Source of the DNA: Paenibacillus dendritiformis
Lineage (GTDB): Bacteria > Bacillota > Bacilli > Paenibacillales > Paenibacillaceae
Assembly: GCF_945605565.1 (NCBI RefSeq)
Contig: NZ_OX216966.1
Location: forward strand, 4,208,001 to 4,272,000
Reading direction: 5' to 3'
DNA length: 64,000 bases
A program made the translations under genes and the position numbers. Below, one piece after another: positions 33,601-41,907 of this stretch. The notes beneath the pieces are model-generated. The model had not been told where the DNA came from. It saw nothing but the letters and a program-made list of their open reading frames with translations, and made no database searches. Every line of letters starts with the position of its first letter. Position 1 is the first letter of the stretch.

Positions 33601-36600
33601 TTGACACATCCAGCTTGCCGACCAATTCTTCGAAGGGATAGTCTTGGTTCTCATAGGCCCTCAGCGTATTTTCTCTGACTTCCTGCACATACTCCTGGAA
33701 CGTCTTCTCCCCCGCCGGCGCATTGCGTATCGCCAGCGTATTCACAAACATCCCCACAATCGGATCCAACTCCGCATGCGTTCTTCCCGCAACCGGCGTT
33801 CCCACGATAATATCTTCCTGTCCGCTGTACTTGGACAGCAAGGTGGTATAGGCCGCAAGCAAAACCATGTACAGCGTCGTTCCGGTTTGCATGGCAAGCT
33901 GCCTTAATTTCTCACTTCTCTGCTGGTCGATGACAAAGTGAAACGTATTTCCCGTAAAGCTTCGGACCAGCGGCCGGGCATAGTCCGCGGGCAGATCGAG
34001 GACCGGGATGTCTCCGCTGAACACATCCAGCCAATACGCTTCCTGCTTGCTCATCCGTTCACGCTGCATTTCTCCCTGCTGCCATGCCGCGTAATCCTTG
34101 TACTGAATGCGAAGCGGCGGCAGCTCCGCTCCCTCGTACAACTGCGCAAACTCCCGAAGGAACACGCCCATGGAAGCTCCGTCGGAGATGATATGGTGCA
34201 TGTCAAAAAGCAGCAGATGGCGATCCGGCTGCAGTTCGAGGAGTCTCGCTCGCAAGAGCGGCGGCTGACGAAGATCAAACGCGCGCATGAACTCCCGAAG
34301 GTACGCTTGCGCTTCCTCTTCCTTCACCCGTACATGCTCCACTGCAAACTCCACATCACGGTGTATCCGCTGCACCGCTTCACCGCCGACCAGCTCAAAG
34401 CCGGTCCGCAACGACTCGTGACGACGAATCAGTTGGCGGAACACTTCCTCCAGCCGCTCCCGCTCCAACGCTCCTTCCATCTCCAGAACGCCCGGCATAT
34501 TGTAGCTGAGCTCTCCGCCTTCCAGTTGGCTCAAAATGTACAAGCGTTTTTGCGCGGATGAGACGGGGTAATAGGCGCGCTCCTCCGCGATCGGGATCGG
34601 CCTATACGCGGCATGGTGTTCCTTGCCCGTGATCACTTCCGCCATTTGCTCAATCGTCGGGTATTGGAAGACCTCCCTCAGCGGCATCTCGATCCCCATC
34701 TCTTTGTGCAGCTTGGCCACCAAAGTCGTTGCCCGCAACGAATGTCCGCCGATGTCAAAGAAGTTGTCCTTCACGCCAGTGCGCGGAAGTCCAAGCACCT
34801 CTTGCCAGATTTGCGCCAGCTCCGCTTCCAACGCTGTGCGCGGAGCCACGTAGTCGGCTCCGGTTTGCATGCTTCCGTCGGGTGCCGGAAGGGCTTTACG
34901 GTCGATTTTTCCGTTGGACGTCAGCGGCATGTGCTCCAGCTGCACAAAGCAGGAAGGTGCCATATACCCCGGCAGTTTCTTCGAAAGCGCGCTTCTCAGC
35001 TCGCCTGACGTCAGCTCTTTGTCCGCGACGATATAGGCGCATAAATACGGCTGTCCGTCTCCGTCCTCCCGCGCGATCGCGACCGCTTCCTGAACCGAAG
35101 CCATCTTCAACAGCTGCGCCTCCACCTCGCCCAGCTCGATCCGGTACCCCCGAATCTTCACCTGATGGTCGATTCGACCCAGATACGCGATAGTGCCGTC
35201 CGGCAGCCACTTGGCCAGATCCCCCGTCCGGTACATCCGCGCGCCCGGTTCGAACGGGTTCTCTACGAACCTCTCCTCGGTCAGCTCCGGACGATTCAAG
35301 TACCCGCGGGCCAGACCCGCGCCTGAAATGCAGAGTTCTCCGGCGATACCGACCGGCAGCAATTGATCGTTCGCCCCCACGATATACACCCGATGATTCG
35401 GGATCGGACGGCCGATAGGCACCAGCTTCCCGGCCGGAGCGACAGCCGTGGCCGGCCATATCGTGGTCACAATCGAGTCTTCTGTCGGACCATAGGCGTT
35501 CATATACAACACGCGGTCTTGCCACTGCTGAACCAAATCCACGGAGCTGGCGGAGCCGCCCGTGATCAACGTTTTCAAGCCCGGCAGGTTGCCTGGAGTT
35601 AAGGAAGCCGCATAAGCCGGCGGTAAAAGAGCGGCCGTAATGCGATGACGGCTCATATAGTCTTCAAATAACCGCGGATCCAAAATCGTCTCTTTCGCAG
35701 GAATATACAACGTCGCTCCCGTAAAGAGCGCCTTGAAAATCTCCCAGCACGACGCATCAAAGGACAAGCTGGCGAATTGGACAACGTGGTCCTCTTCGCC
35801 GATGTGCAGCATATCCTCAAACAGGGGCTTCAGATTGCACAGGCCGCGATGCTCGACCATCACCCCTTTCGGTTTGCCCGTCGTCCCCGACGTGTAGATC
35901 ACGTAGGCCAGATGATCCGGCCCGGCCATCGGCTTCAAATTCGCTCCCTCGGCGCTGTACATGCGTTCATCATCCAGCATCAAGCGTTTGCCGTCAAAGG
36001 AGCCGCCCTTCTGCAAATGGCTCTGTGTCAATAACAACTGGGCTCCCGAATCCTCGAGCATATAACCAATCCGTTCCTCCGGATATTCCGGATCGATCGG
36101 CACATAGGCGCCTCCCGCTTTCAGGATCGCCAGGAGGCCCACGATCATCTCCAGCGAACGCTCGGCCAGGAGGCCGACGGGCTGATCCGGCCGCACCCCT
36201 TCGGCTCGTAACGTTCGCGCCAATCGATTCGCTTTGGTGTTCAAATCGCGGTACGTCAGTTGGCTTCCCTCGTAGACGACGGCCGCCCGATCCGGCGTAC
36301 GCTCCGCCTGTTCCTCAACCAACTGATGAATCGTCTTGCCGCCCGGATAATCTGCCCAAGTGTCATTGAAGGTCTCCAGAATCTGCGCTCTCTCCTCCGG
36401 GCCGATGATCTCGATCGACGACAGCTTCCTGTGCGGATCACGTGCAATGGCGTCTATTACCTGCTGGAAGTGCCCGGCCATCCGCTCGATCGTTTCTTCC
36501 TTGTACAGCGAGCAGGCGTACTCGATGCTGCCTGCGATTCCTTCGGCTCCTTCGGTCAAGCTGAAGGTTAGGTCGAACTTGGCGATGTGATGTTCGTTCG

Positions 36601-39600
36601 GGTAAAGCTTACAGGTCAGCCCTTCGATGTTCACTTCTCCTTGCTCTATGTTTTGCAGAACAAACATCGTATCAAAGAGCGGATTGCGGCTTACATCTCT
36701 TGACACATCCAGCTTGCCGACCAATTCTTCGAACGGATAGTCTTGGTTCTCGTAAGCGCTCAGCGTATGTTCTTTGACTTCATGCAGGTACTCCTGGAAC
36801 GTCTTCTCCCCCGCCGGCGTATTGCGTATCGCCAGCGTGTTCACGAACATCCCCAGAATCGGCTCTAGGTCCGCATGCGTTCTTCCTGCGATTGGCGTTC
36901 CCACGATGATATCTTCCTGCCCGCTGTACTTGGACAGCAAAGTAGTGTACGCCGCAAGCAAAACCATGTACAGCGTCGTTCCTGTTTGCATGGCCAGTTG
37001 CCTTAATGCTTCGCTTTTGTGTGCATCAATGACAAATTCGAACGTATTACCCTTAAAGCTTCTAACCAGCGGCCGCGCATAGTCCGTTGGCAGATCGAGC
37101 ACCGGGATTTCTCCACCAAACACATCCAGCCAATACGCTTCCTGCTTGCTCATCCGTTCACGCTGCACTTCTCCCTGCTGCCATGCCGCGTAATCCTTGT
37201 ACTGAATGCGAAGCGGCGGCAGCTCCGATCCCTCGTACAACTGCACCAACTCCCGAAGGAATAGCTCCATGGAAGCTCCATCGGAGATGATATGGTGCAT
37301 GTCAAAAAGCAACAGATGGCGATCCGGCTGCAGTCCGAGGAGTCTCGCTCGCACGAGCGGCGGCTGACGAAGATCAAACGCCCGCATGAACTCCCGAAGG
37401 TGAGCGTTCGCTTCCTCTTCCTTCACCCGTACGTACTCCACCGCAAATTCCACGTCCCGGTGTATCCGCTGCACCGCTTCACCGCCGACCAGTTCGAAGC
37501 CGGTCCTCAGCGTCTCGTGACGACGAATCAGTTGGCGGAACGCTTCCTCCAGCCGCTCCCGATCCAACGCTCCTTCCATCTCCAGGACGCCTGGCATATT
37601 GTAGCTGAACTCCCCGCCTTCCAACTGGCTCAAAATGTACAATCGTTTTTGCGCAGATGAGACGGGGTAATAGGAGCGCTCCTCCGCGATCGGGATCGGC
37701 CTATACGCGGCATGATGTTCCTTGCCCGTGATCACTTCCGCCATTTGCTCAATCGTCGGGTATTGGAAGACCTCCCTCAGCGGCATCTCGATCCCCATCT
37801 CTTTGTGCAGCTTGGCCACCAAAGTCGTTGCCCGCAACGAATGTCCGCCGATGTCAAAGAAGTTGTCCTTCACGCCAATGCGCGAAAGTCCAAGCACCTC
37901 TTGCCAGATTTGCGCCAGCTCCGCTTCCAACGCTGTGCGCGGAGCCACGTAGTCGGCTCCGGTTTGCATGCTTCCGTCGGGTGCCGGAAGGGCTTTACGG
38001 TCGATTTTTCCGTTGGACGTCAGCGGCATGTGCTCCAGCTGCACAAAGCAGGAAGGCACCATGTAGCTTGGCAACGCTTGAGATAACGCGCTTCTCAGCT
38101 CGCCTGCCGTCAGCTCTTTGTCCGCGACGATATAGGCGCATAAATACGGCTGTCCGTCTCCGTCCTCCCGAGCGATCACGACCGCTTCCTGAACCGAAGC
38201 TATCTTCAACAGCTGCGCCTCCACCTCGCCCAGTTCGATCCGGTATCCCCGAATCTTCACCTGATGGTCGATTCGACCCAGATACGCGATAGTGCCGTCC
38301 GGCAGCCACTTGGCCAGATCCCCCGTCCGGTACATCCTCGCGCCCGGTTCGAACGGGTTCTCTACGAACCTCTCCACGGTCAGCTCCGGACGATTCAAGT
38401 ACCCGCGGGCCACCCCCGCGCCTGAAATGCAGAGTTCTCCGGCGATACCGACCGGCATCAATTGTTCGTTCTGACCCACGATATACACCCGATGATTCGG
38501 GATCGGACGGCCGATAGGCACCAGCTTCCCGGCCGGAGCGACAGCCGTGGCCGGCCATATCGTGGTCACAATCGAGTCTTCTGTCGGACCATAGGCGTTC
38601 ATATACAACACGCGGTCTTGCCACTGCCGAACCAAATCCACGGAGCTGGCGGAGCCGCCCGTGATCAACGTTTTCAAGCCCGGCAGGTTGCCTGGAGTTA
38701 AGGAAGCCGCATAAGCCGGCGGTAAAAGAGCGGCCGTAATGCGATGACGTCTCATATAGTCTTCAAATAACCGCGGATCCAAAATCGTCTCTTTCGCAGG
38801 AATATACAACGTCGCTCCCGTAAAGAGCGCCTTGAACATCTCCCAGCACGACGCATCAAAGGACAAGCTGGCGAATTGGACAACGTGGTCCTCTTCTCCG
38901 ATGTGCAGCGTGTCCTCAAACAGGGGCTTCAGATTGCACAGGCCGCGATGCTCGACCATCACCCCTTTCGGTTTGCCCGTCGTCCCCGACGTGTAGATCA
39001 CGTAGGCCAGATGATCCGGCCCGGCCATCGGCTTCAAATTCGCTCCCTCGGCGCTGTACATGCGTTCATCATCCAGCATCAAGCGTTTGCCGTCAAAGGA
39101 GCCGCCCTTCTGCAAATGGCTCTGTGTCAATAACAACTGGGCTCCCGAATCCTCGAGCATATAACCAATCCGTTCCTCCGGATATTCCGGATCGATCGGC
39201 ACATAGGCGCCTCCCGCTTTCAGGATCGCCAGGAGGCCCACGATCATCTCCAGCGAACGCTCGGCCAGGAGGCCGACGGGCTGATCCGGCCGCACCCCTT
39301 CGGCTCGTAACGTTCGCGCCAATTGATTCGCTTTTGTGTTCAACTCGCGGTACGTCAGTTGGCTTCCCTCGTAGACGACAGCCGCCCGATCCGGCGTACG
39401 CTCCGCCTGTTCCTCAACCAACTGATGAATCGTCTTGTTGTGCGGATAGTCTGCCCAAGTATCATTAAATACGTTAAGTATCGTATTTTTCTCTTGCTCA
39501 CTAATTAGAGATACCTCAACTATTTTTTCAAATGGACGATGAATCATATGTTCGGCAATCGCTATGATCTGCTCAAGCATTTGCTGTACTTCATTTTCTT

Positions 39601-40816
39601 CAAATATGTGCGTACGATAATGCACATCAAGCACAAGCTGCTGCTCATTCGACATTTCTTTAATATGAAGTACGCAATCATTCCCTTCATGTCCGCCAAA
39701 CTCAACTTTACTTCGTACACTAAAGGTATCAAAATCGAGAAAACGTATGTTTTGATACTCCACTGCAATACCGAACAGCCGTTGAATATCTTTGTTGTTA
39801 TGCTTCTCCCTCAAATCTTGAATTAATTGATTATAAGGATATTTTTGATGACGCAGAATTGTCATCTGTTCTTTGGCCACCCTTTGAAGAAATGAAAGCA
39901 GCTCCAGTTCCGGTTCCACGGACATCCGCCCCGCTACTGTACTGGCGAACATGCCAATCGTTTCTTTTTCTTTCTTCGTTGTTCGGTTTGCATAAACGCT
40001 CCCAATCGTTATGTCATTCTGGTTGCTTACTTTATGCAGGTAAATATACATAGCGGATAAAAAGAAAATAAACACACTGACTTTATTTTGCCGAGAAAAT
40101 TCCGACAATTTGTGATAAAGTACGCTGCTTATGATTAGGCTTTTTCTTTTTGCAGCTGTACTTGTCACCAGAGGATTATAGGACTTCATACCTGTTATCT
40201 CAGGGAGAGACTGGAACTTCTCCAACCAATACGCTTTATCCTTTTGGTAACGTTCTGATCTCTCATAGTCCTGTTCCGTGTCAATGTAATCGGTGTAAGG
40301 CTTTTTTTCATCCCCTGCGGATAAAATTCCTTCTGTGAGCCTTACATAATTTTCGGAAATCTGATTAATAGCGAGATTCATGGATATGCCATCAGATATA
40401 ATGTGATGCACTTTGAAGCTGTATCGGTATTCCTCATTGTTAATTTTTAATATAACAAACTGATATAAGTCCGAATGAAGCAGCTTTATTGGCTTTCTAT
40501 TATGAAGATTCAACCATTCCTCTACATGCGATTCATCGTATTCGGAGAAATCTAAAAACTCGATTGCTTTATGTACATAGGGATCGACATATTGCATTGG
40601 TTCGCTGTTCTTCTGCATAATTTTTATTCGAAAAGCTTCGTTTTGTTGAATGACTAACTGGATGGCTTGCTCCAAAAGCTCCAGATTTATATTCCCTCTT
40701 ATCGTAATTGTACCGGAGAGCATACATGTCGTTGTATTCGGATATAGCAATTCCGTATACCATATTCTTTGCTGCGCATGAGTTAAAGGGAACAATTTAA
40801 TTGCATTCTCACTCAA
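27662..40816 (-). CDS. four-module nonribosomal peptide synthetase with lipoinitiation-type C domain and thioesterase
   Basis: A 4384-residue synthetase: C1(1-440)-A1-T1-C2-A2-T2-C3-A3-T3-C4-A4-T4-TE. C1 resembles the SrfAA starter domain (FPLTHAQQRIWYTELLYPNT, HHIISDG at 137-143, RHQKYPYNQLIQDLRE), which couples a fatty acyl-CoA to residue 1. The other C domains carry HHIISDG at 1174, 2207 and 3240. Carrier serines (GGHSL) are 993, 2026, 3059 and 4092. The TE has GYSAGG (Ser4219) and a late His (4351). All A domains share FDASCWE, LITGGS, NAYGPTEDSIV; the 10-residue codes read DAWLIGAIVK (A1, A2) and DAWIIGAIVK (A3, A4), pointing to the same hydrophobic residue, perhaps Leu-like. There is no epimerase domain, MbtH, Sfp or exporter nearby. 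The start is TTG after AAAGGAG. Predicted product: an all-L N-acyl tetrapeptide, linear or cyclised. Confidence 0.95.
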   Translation of the reverse strand: MSENAIKLFPLTHAQQRIWYTELLYPNTTTCMLSGTITIRGNINLELLEQAIQLVIQQNEAFRIKIMQKNSEPMQYVDPYVHKAIEFLDFSEYDESHVEEWLNLHNRKPIKLLHSDLYQFVILKINNEEYRYSFKVHHIISDGISMNLAINQISENYVRLTEGILSAGDEKKPYTDYIDTEQDYERSERYQKDKAYWLEKFQSLPEITGMKSYNPLVTSTAAKRKSLIISSVLYHKLSEFSRQNKVSVFIFFLSAMYIYLHKVSNQNDITIGSVYANRTTKKEKETIGMFASTVAGRMSVEPELELLSFLQRVAKEQMTILRHQKYPYNQLIQDLREKHNNKDIQRLFGIAVEYQNIRFLDFDTFSVRSKVEFGGHEGNDCVLHIKEMSNEQQLVLDVHYRTHIFEENEVQQMLEQIIAIAEHMIHRPFEKIVEVSLISEQEKNTILNVFNDTWADYPHNKTIHQLVEEQAERTPDRAAVVYEGSQLTYRELNTKANQLARTLRAEGVRPDQPVGLLAERSLEMIVGLLAILKAGGAYVPIDPEYPEERIGYMLEDSGAQLLLTQSHLQKGGSFDGKRLMLDDERMYSAEGANLKPMAGPDHLAYVIYTSGTTGKPKGVMVEHRGLCNLKPLFEDTLHIGEEDHVVQFASLSFDASCWEMFKALFTGATLYIPAKETILDPRLFEDYMRRHRITAALLPPAYAASLTPGNLPGLKTLITGGSASSVDLVRQWQDRVLYMNAYGPTEDSIVTTIWPATAVAPAGKLVPIGRPIPNHRVYIVGQNEQLMPVGIAGELCISGAGVARGYLNRPELTVERFVENPFEPGARMYRTGDLAKWLPDGTIAYLGRIDHQVKIRGYRIELGEVEAQLLKIASVQEAVVIAREDGDGQPYLCAYIVADKELTAGELRSALSQALPSYMVPSCFVQLEHMPLTSNGKIDRKALPAPDGSMQTGADYVAPRTALEAELAQIWQEVLGLSRIGVKDNFFDIGGHSLRATTLVAKLHKEMGIEMPLREVFQYPTIEQMAEVITGKEHHAAYRPIPIAEERSYYPVSSAQKRLYILSQLEGGEFSYNMPGVLEMEGALDRERLEEAFRQLIRRHETLRTGFELVGGEAVQRIHRDVEFAVEYVRVKEEEANAHLREFMRAFDLRQPPLVRARLLGLQPDRHLLLFDMHHIISDGASMELFLRELVQLYEGSELPPLRIQYKDYAAWQQGEVQRERMSKQEAYWLDVFGGEIPVLDLPTDYARPLVRSFKGNTFEFVIDAHKSEALRQLAMQTGTTLYMVLLAAYTTLLSKYSGQEDIIVGTPIAGRTHADLEPILGMFVNTLAIRNTPAGEKTFQEYLHEVKEHTLSAYENQDYPFEELVGKLDVSRDVSRNPLFDTMFVLQNIEQGEVNIEGLTCKLYPNEHHIAKFDLTFSLTEGAEGIAGSIEYACSLYKEETIERMAGHFQQVIDAIARDPHRKLSSIEIIGPEERAQILETFNDTWADYPGGKTIHQLVEEQAERTPDRAAVVYEGSQLTYRDLNTKANRLARTLRAEGVRPDQPVGLLAERSLEMIVGLLAILKAGGAYVPIDPEYPEERIGYMLEDSGAQLLLTQSHLQKGGSFDGKRLMLDDERMYSAEGANLKPMAGPDHLAYVIYTSGTTGKPKGVMVEHRGLCNLKPLFEDMLHIGEEDHVVQFASLSFDASCWEIFKALFTGATLYIPAKETILDPRLFEDYMSRHRITAALLPPAYAASLTPGNLPGLKTLITGGSASSVDLVQQWQDRVLYMNAYGPTEDSIVTTIWPATAVAPAGKLVPIGRPIPNHRVYIVGANDQLLPVGIAGELCISGAGLARGYLNRPELTEERFVENPFEPGARMYRTGDLAKWLPDGTIAYLGRIDHQVKIRGYRIELGEVEAQLLKMASVQEAVAIAREDGDGQPYLCAYIVADKELTSGELRSALSKKLPGYMAPSCFVQLEHMPLTSNGKIDRKALPAPDGSMQTGADYVAPRTALEAELAQIWQEVLGLPRTGVKDNFFDIGGHSLRATTLVAKLHKEMGIEMPLREVFQYPTIEQMAEVITGKEHHAAYRPIPIAEERAYYPVSSAQKRLYILSQLEGGELSYNMPGVLEMEGALERERLEEVFRQLIRRHESLRTGFELVGGEAVQRIHRDVEFAVEHVRVKEEEAQAYLREFMRAFDLRQPPLLRARLLELQPDRHLLLFDMHHIISDGASMGVFLREFAQLYEGAELPPLRIQYKDYAAWQQGEMQRERMSKQEAYWLDVFSGDIPVLDLPADYARPLVRSFTGNTFHFVIDQQRSEKLRQLAMQTGTTLYMVLLAAYTTLLSKYSGQEDIIVGTPVAGRTHAELDPIVGMFVNTLAIRNAPAGEKTFQEYVQEVRENTLRAYENQDYPFEELVGKLDVSRDVSRNPLFDTMFVLQNTEQSEVNIEGLTCKLYPNEHNVAKFDLTFSLTEGAEGIGGSIEYASSLYKAETIERMAKHFTQVIDVIVDDPYKKLSLIEIIGPEEKAQILETFNDTAADYPRDKTIPQLVEEQAERTPDRAAVVCEGSQLTYRELNTKANRLARTLRAEGVRPDQPVGLLAERSLEMIVGMLAIMKAGGAYVPMDPEYPEERLGYMLKDSGAKLLLTQSHLQKCESFDGKRLMLDDERMYSAEGANLKPMAGPDHLAYVIYTSGTTGKPKGVMVEHRGLCNLKPLFEDTLHIGEEDHVVQFASLSFDASCWEMFKALFTGATLYIPAKETILDPRLFEDYMSRHRITAAILPPAYAASLTPGNLPSLKTLITGGSASSVDLVRQWQDRVLYVNAYGPTEDSIVTTIWPASAVAPAGKVVPIGRPLPNHRVYIVGANDQLLPVGIAGELCISGAGVARGYLNRPELTEERFVDNPFELGARMYRTGDLAKWLPDGTIAYLGRIDHQVKIRGYRIELGEVEAELLKIASVQEAVAIAREDGDGQPYLCAYIVADKELTSGELRSALSQALPGYMVPSCFVQLEHMPLTPNGKIDRKALPAPDGSMQTGADHVAPRTAVEAQLAQIWQEVLGLPRVSVKDNFFDIGGHSLRATALVAKLHKEIGIEMQLREVFQYPTLEQMVEVITAKEHQAAYRSIPIAEERAYYPVSSAQKRLYILSQLEGGELSYNMPGVLEMEGALERERLEEVFRQLIRRHETLRTGFELVGGEAVQRVHRDVEFAVEHVRVKEEEANAHLREFMRPFDLRQPPLLRVRLLELQANRHLLLFDMHHIISDGASMGLFLREFAQLYEGAELPPLRIQYKDYAAWQQGEMQRERMSKQEAYWLEVFGGEIPVLDLPADYARPLVRSFQGNTFRFVIDKQRSDELRQLAMQTGTTLYMVLLAAYTTLLSKYSGQEDIIVGTPVAGRTHAELEPLLGMFVNTLAIRNAPAGEKTFQAYVQEVKEHTLNAYENQDYPFEELVSKLDVSRDVSRNPIFDTMFVLQNIEQGEVSIEGLTCKLYPNEHHIAKFDLTFSLTEEAEGIAGSIEYACSLYREETIERMAGHFQQVIDAIARDPHRKLSSIEIISPEEKAQILETFNDTAADYSRDKTIHQLVEEQAERTPDRAAVVCEGSQLTYRELNTKANRLARTLRAEGVRPDLPVGLLAERSLEMIVGMLAIMKAGGAYVPMDPEYPEERLGYMLTDSGAKLLLTQSHLQKCESFDGKRLMLDDERMYSEAGSNLEPGAGPDHLAYVIYTSGTTGKPKGVMVEHRGLCNLKLLFEDTLHIGEEDNVVQFASLSFDASCWEIFKALFTGATLYIPAKETILDPRLFEDYMSRHRITAAILPPAYAASLTPGNLPSLKTLITGGSASSVDLVQQWQDRVLYVNAYGPTEDSIVTTIWPASAVAPAGKVVPIGRPLPNHRVYIVGANDQLLPVGIAGELCISGAGVARGYLNRPELTEERFVDNPFEPGARMYRTGDLAKWLPDGTIAYLGRIDHQVKIRGYRIELGEVEAQLLKIASVQEAVVIAREDGDGQPYLCAYIVADKELTAGELRSALSQALPGYMVPSCFVQLEHMPLTSNGKIDRKALPAPDGSMQTGADYVTPRTAVEAQLAQIWQEVLGLPRIGVKDNFFDIGGHSLKVLQLTQKIHAEMEIDIPLRVVFEMPSIEEMAIELLQRKFNKFEQRNGSNIIKLNKNGLMNVFCFPPALGYGIAFSEMAKHLEDHCVVYAIEFIEGNYAHTDMLDQYVDSIISIQEKAPYVFLGYSAGGNLAFEVAKAMEKRGYEVSDIIMVDSMKRKSRKEESAEEIDHQITQLLEVVPEHFKQVLNAPVTRDKVRNKMRAYHMYWNELVNTGVVQANIYGLVAESSPIREAENHDVLLWKQATSKCYVEYELHGQHMEVLVPGFVEENAKVIQRIINEIFETTHLAYRF
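28400..39480. repeat. NRPS module repeat with an exact 3099-bp period
   Basis: Four A-T units and the three C domains between them repeat every 3099 bp (1033 codons) with no length change: the carrier-serine codons fall at 28541, 31640, 34739 and 37838. Long stretches are nearly identical between copies. A1 and A2 share some variants (for example GGSFDGKRL) and A3 and A4 share others (CESFDGKRL), suggesting pairwise duplication or later gene conversion. Confidence 0.9.
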
Positions 40817-41849
40817 TTTTCATGACTCCTTTGGATATTCTGTTTCAGGTTCTTAGGACTATCGATCTATCCTGTATTTCGTCAAGCATAATTCCAAAAA
40901 AATCGAGGATTTTCCCCAGCACCGGGGGGATTTTTTCATCTTTTCCGTCATGAATGCACACTAGTTCTGGTATAAAACTTTACTGTCAGGTCGCCCCTAG
41001 GAAGGTGGAAAATTACCGCCATGCCTTTCGCAGCCTTCCAGTGTTTTATACACTTGCTTCCTCCATAGCTTGGAGAGCAGTATTGAAGCACAGAGTCCGG
41101 ACAGGTCATGTACTGCAATTGTTAATTGCGGGAGAGCGAATCCTTCCCCTAATCTGAAAAATTAACTTTCCTTTAACCTTTGCTTTTCTTAAATAAAGCT
41201 GCTTCCCTCAATTCCTCATTTTCTCAAATGACGTGTTTAATAGGGTTGTTGCTGTTTTTTACCAACGTTGGCCTTGTTTATATTTTTACCTCCTTTTTCC
41301 TCATTAGTCAAGTTATTACGTATCCGAAGAAGTATGTACACGAAATCGGACGGAACCATGTGGATACGGCAAGTAATCAGTATTCTTGGCGCTTCGACGG
41401 CTTAACATCGCCTTCTACGTCCAGAGTCAGATTTGTAGGCAATTGCGACTAGCACACATCGTGGAGCCGATACATAGGGATTGCCGGACAGCAGGCTATG
41501 GTATTAGGCGTAGAGGCCTGCCTCTTTCCCAGCCAGTCAAATCCGAACATCCTCCACTCTTTGTGGCATTATCCCAATCGGTCAGCACCACTCTTTTGGC
41601 TCTTTTCACCAATATCCCAATTGGTCAGGTACTCACACTTCCTTCTGTACCATCTTCCATCTTCATGAGTTCTGGGAATCCCCCCATTTGTGCGCTATTC
41701 TGAGTCTTTGGGAGATTTGATCATAAGGTTCTCCACACTATTGCGCCGTTCTGAGCCTTGGGGAAATTGCTCATAAGAAGCTTCGGACATAACATATTTG
41801 CGTTCACCTTCGTTGGAGCCGAGAATCCCCCGTCATCTCACAATAAATT
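40817..41849. other. 1.0-kb non-coding region upstream of the NRPS gene
   Basis: No convincing gene on either strand: the open frames are short, lack ribosome binding sites and show no domain. Near the NRPS start, the minus strand has TTGACG at about 40886 as a possible -35, and upstream of it an A-rich/C-rich to G-rich/T-rich hairpin (40905-40945) that may be a terminator. Two imperfect direct repeats lie farther right: ATCCCAATNGGTCAG at 41571 and 41614, and a ~37-bp unit (start TGCGC, centre TTCTGAG) at 41691 and 41742. They may mark a lost insertion. Confidence 0.5.
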
Positions 41850-41879
41850 CAGCCCGTTCGCAATAAGCGAAACGGGCTG
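41850..41879 (-). terminator. hairpin after the Gfo/Idh/MocA gene
   Basis: CAGCCCGTTCGC and GCGAAACGGGCTG form a stem with one bulge, 29 bases after the stop codon. The following T content on the minus strand is modest. Confidence 0.55.
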
Positions 41880-41907
41880 GTTGTATGAACGATACGGCTG
41901 CACAATT

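Noticed and set aside
28698..38624. Repeated 209-codon frames and other sizeable frames inside the NRPS gene
   Set aside because: They recur at the 3099-bp period in step with the modules and are other-frame shadows of the A-domain coding sequence.
40954..41452. Short plus-strand frames in the gene-free region before the NRPS
   Set aside because: They are 67-90 codons long, lack ribosome binding sites and have no recognisable composition; one hydrophobic stretch is not enough to call a gene.
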